From the NCBI GenBank assembly GCA_032111745.1, contig JAULUH010000336.1, positions 1 to 7,073 of the forward strand: a stretch of 7,073 nucleotides of DNA. The letters run 5' to 3'. Numbering within the stretch: the stretch's first letter is position 1; each line of letters starts with the position of its first letter. The notes under the pieces are model-generated. The model was not told the origin of the DNA, did not search any database, and worked only from the letters and a program-made list of their open reading frames with translations. The translations under genes and the position numbers were made by a program. This DNA is from JAULUH01 sp032111745. Its GTDB lineage: Bacteria; Chloroflexota; Anaerolineae; JAAEKA01. Shown here in pieces: positions 5,739-7,073 of this stretch.

Positions 5739-7073
5739 GGCTGGTCTCCTGCTGCTGCATGTAGCAGCTTCTCTTGCGTGGCCTCCCGGACCGTGAACTC
5801 GCCGGTCACTCGCCCCCGGTACATGGTCAGGATGCGGTGGCTGACCGACAGCACCTCCTGCATGTCGGACGATACCATCAGGATGGCCAGCCCCTGGTCA
5901 GCCAGGGCTTGAAGCTGCTCATAGATGTCAGCGCGCGCGCCCACGTCCACACCCCAGGTGGGCTCGTTCAGCAGCAGAACCTTGACATGCGCCTCCAGCC
6001 AGCGGCCCAACACGACCTTTTGCTGGTTGCCACCGCTCATGTAGCGGGTCTCGACCTCCATACCCCCGGCCACCCGGATGCCCAGCCGGTCGATCCAGTT
6101 CTGTGCCCGCAGGCGCTCCTCGCGGGGTAGGAAGAAGCCCAGGCGCAGGATCGCCGGCCAATTGGAGAGGGTCAGGTTCTCCCGCACCGCACGGCCCAGC
6201 ACCAGGCCCTGCACCTTGCGGTCTATGGGCACCAGCCCAATCCCGGCGCCGCGGGCGTCCCGCGGCGAACGCACCGTGACCTCCTTCCCTTCCACGCGGA
6301 TGGTGCCGCTGTCGGCAACCTCGTCGCCGAACAACGCCCGGGTTAGGTTGGCGTGGCCCGCGCCCAGCAGGCCAAAGATGCCCACGATTTCCCCGGCATG
6401 CAGGGTAAGGTTAACATCCTCGAAGGCCCCCTTCTGGGTTAGGTTGGATACCTCCAGCAGGGACGGGTCGTCCGCTCGCGGTGCCGCGCCAGGCGCGGCC
6501 GCAGCCACCTCCTGCACCTCATGCCCCACCATCATGCGCACCAGGTCTTGCCGGGTGACGTCCTCCACGGCGCTGGTACCCACCTTGCGGCCATCGCGCA
6601 GCACGGTGACCCGCTGCGCCACCTGGAAGATCTCGTCCAGGCGGTGGGAGATGTAGATGATGCCCACCTCTTGCTGCCGCAGGGTGTCGATAATGCCAAA
6701 CAGCCGGTCCACCTCGTGGGGGGTCAACGCGGCCGTGGGCTCATCCATGACGATGATCCGGGCCTGGCCCGTGACTGCCTTGACGATCTCCACGATCTCG
6801 CGCTCCACCACCGTCAGGTCGCCCATGCGCACGCCGGGATCGATGTTTATGTCAAGCATCCCTAGGTGCTCGGCGGCGCTGCGCCGCGCCGCCGGCCAGT
6901 CGACTACATAACGCCCCAACGCGCCTGAGCGTCGCGGCAGATGGCCCAGGAGCATGTTCTCGGTGACCGAAAGATCGTGGCAGTGATGCAGCTCCTGGTA
7001 GATCATCCGGATGCCGGCCGCCTCGGCCTCGCGCGGGGTGCTGATCTCCACCGGCTGCCCGACGATCCGGATG
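5735..7073 (-). CDS. Sugar ABC transporter ATP-binding protein, RbsA/MglA type (N-terminus outside window)
   Basis: A partial gene: 445 codons are visible and about 60 N-terminal residues, including the first Walker A, are beyond the right edge. The protein is the double-ATPase kind. Counting from the GTG codon at 7051 (internal, not the start), NBD1 shows the Q-loop MIYQEL (16-21), signature-like DLTVVEREIVEI (78-89), Walker B IIVMDEPTAALT (99-110) and H-loop YISHRLDEIF (133-142). NBD2 shows a degenerate Walker A GLLGAGHANLTRALFG (227-242), a strong signature YMSGGNQQKVVLGRWL (337-352) and Walker B VLLLNEPTWGVDVG (358-371). Seven residues (IRIVGQP) upstream of the GTG match the family's ...G-x-P-V-x-I-x-S/T-P-R-E-A pattern, confirming the frame continues. 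The usual Walker B Asp is Asn in NBD2 (LNEPT). It energises sugar import with the permease. Confidence 0.95.
   Translation of the reverse strand, partial: IRIVGQPVEISTPREAEAAGIRMIYQELHHCHDLSVTENMLLGHLPRRSGALGRYVVDWPAARRSAAEHLGMLDINIDPGVRMGDLTVVEREIVEIVKAVTGQARIIVMDEPTAALTPHEVDRLFGIIDTLRQQEVGIIYISHRLDEIFQVAQRVTVLRDGRKVGTSAVEDVTRQDLVRMMVGHEVQEVAAAAPGAAPRADDPSLLEVSNLTQKGAFEDVNLTLHAGEIVGIFGLLGAGHANLTRALFGDEVADSGTIRVEGKEVTVRSPRDARGAGIGLVPIDRKVQGLVLGRAVRENLTLSNWPAILRLGFFLPREERLRAQNWIDRLGIRVAGGMEVETRYMSGGNQQKVVLGRWLEAHVKVLLLNEPTWGVDVGARADIYEQLQALADQGLAILMVSSDMQEVLSVSHRILTMYRGRVTGEFTVREATQEKLLHAAAGDQP

Noticed and set aside
4732..5760. 342-codon minus-strand frame overlapping the permease
   Set aside because: Shifted frame of the permease gene; Gly/Arg/His-rich product without membrane segments, while the other frame gives a clear RbsC-family protein.

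Overview
The window is GC-rich (about 60-65% G+C by eye), densely packed bacterial DNA in which every credible gene reads on the minus strand. From right to left in transcription order it holds: a sugar ABC transporter ATPase of the RbsA/MglA type whose first ~60 residues lie off the right edge; its RbsC-type permease; an SGNH/GDSL hydrolase; a 428-residue uroporphyrinogen decarboxylase (URO-D) superfamily protein; a DUF4037 nucleotidyltransferase-like protein; a second, shorter URO-D superfamily protein; a 302-base gap filled with repeats; and the first 64 codons of a glycoside hydrolase that resembles the alpha-L-rhamnosidase (GH78) group and runs off the left edge. The gene mix (RbsA/RbsC importer, several URO-D-like proteins of unknown function, DUF4037, SGNH esterase, rhamnosidase-like hydrolase) and the repeat type suggest a free-living heterotroph of the Chloroflexota (Anaerolineae/Caldilinea-like), or possibly a planctomycete-type environmental bacterium. 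No marker gene is present, so this is inference.

Region 496-7073 looks like one operon. Spacings are very tight: RbsA and RbsC overlap by 4 bases (ATGA), permease to SGNH is 13 bases, SGNH to URO-D 1 is 52 bases, URO-D 1 to DUF4037 is 13 bases, and DUF4037 and URO-D 2 overlap by 4 bases (GTGA). Every complete gene has a good Shine-Dalgarno sequence (GGGAG, AGGAG or AGGAGG) 6-7 bases before its start. A periplasmic sugar-binding protein would be expected next to the ATPase, beyond the right edge.

Region 194-495 has no believable gene. It carries two ~83-base direct copies (one substitution, one indel) of a sequence of a type seen dispersed in environmental bacterial genomes, joined by 10-base tandem units. 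Its composition is extreme: the plus strand has only three A residues in 220 bases (242-461), and 296-495 is free of stops in all six frames.

Working model (inference): the transporter imports a sugar or sugar derivative, the cytoplasmic SGNH hydrolase removes an acyl group from it, and the URO-D/DUF4037/URO-D cassette carries out unknown chemistry on it or on a linked cofactor. The rhamnosidase-like enzyme beyond the repeats would act on related glycosides. The most interesting part is the URO-D/DUF4037/URO-D cassette. Both URO-D homologues lack the usual metal-binding Cys of the methyltransferase branch, and no corrinoid protein gene is visible, so a standard corrinoid methyltransferase role is not supported.
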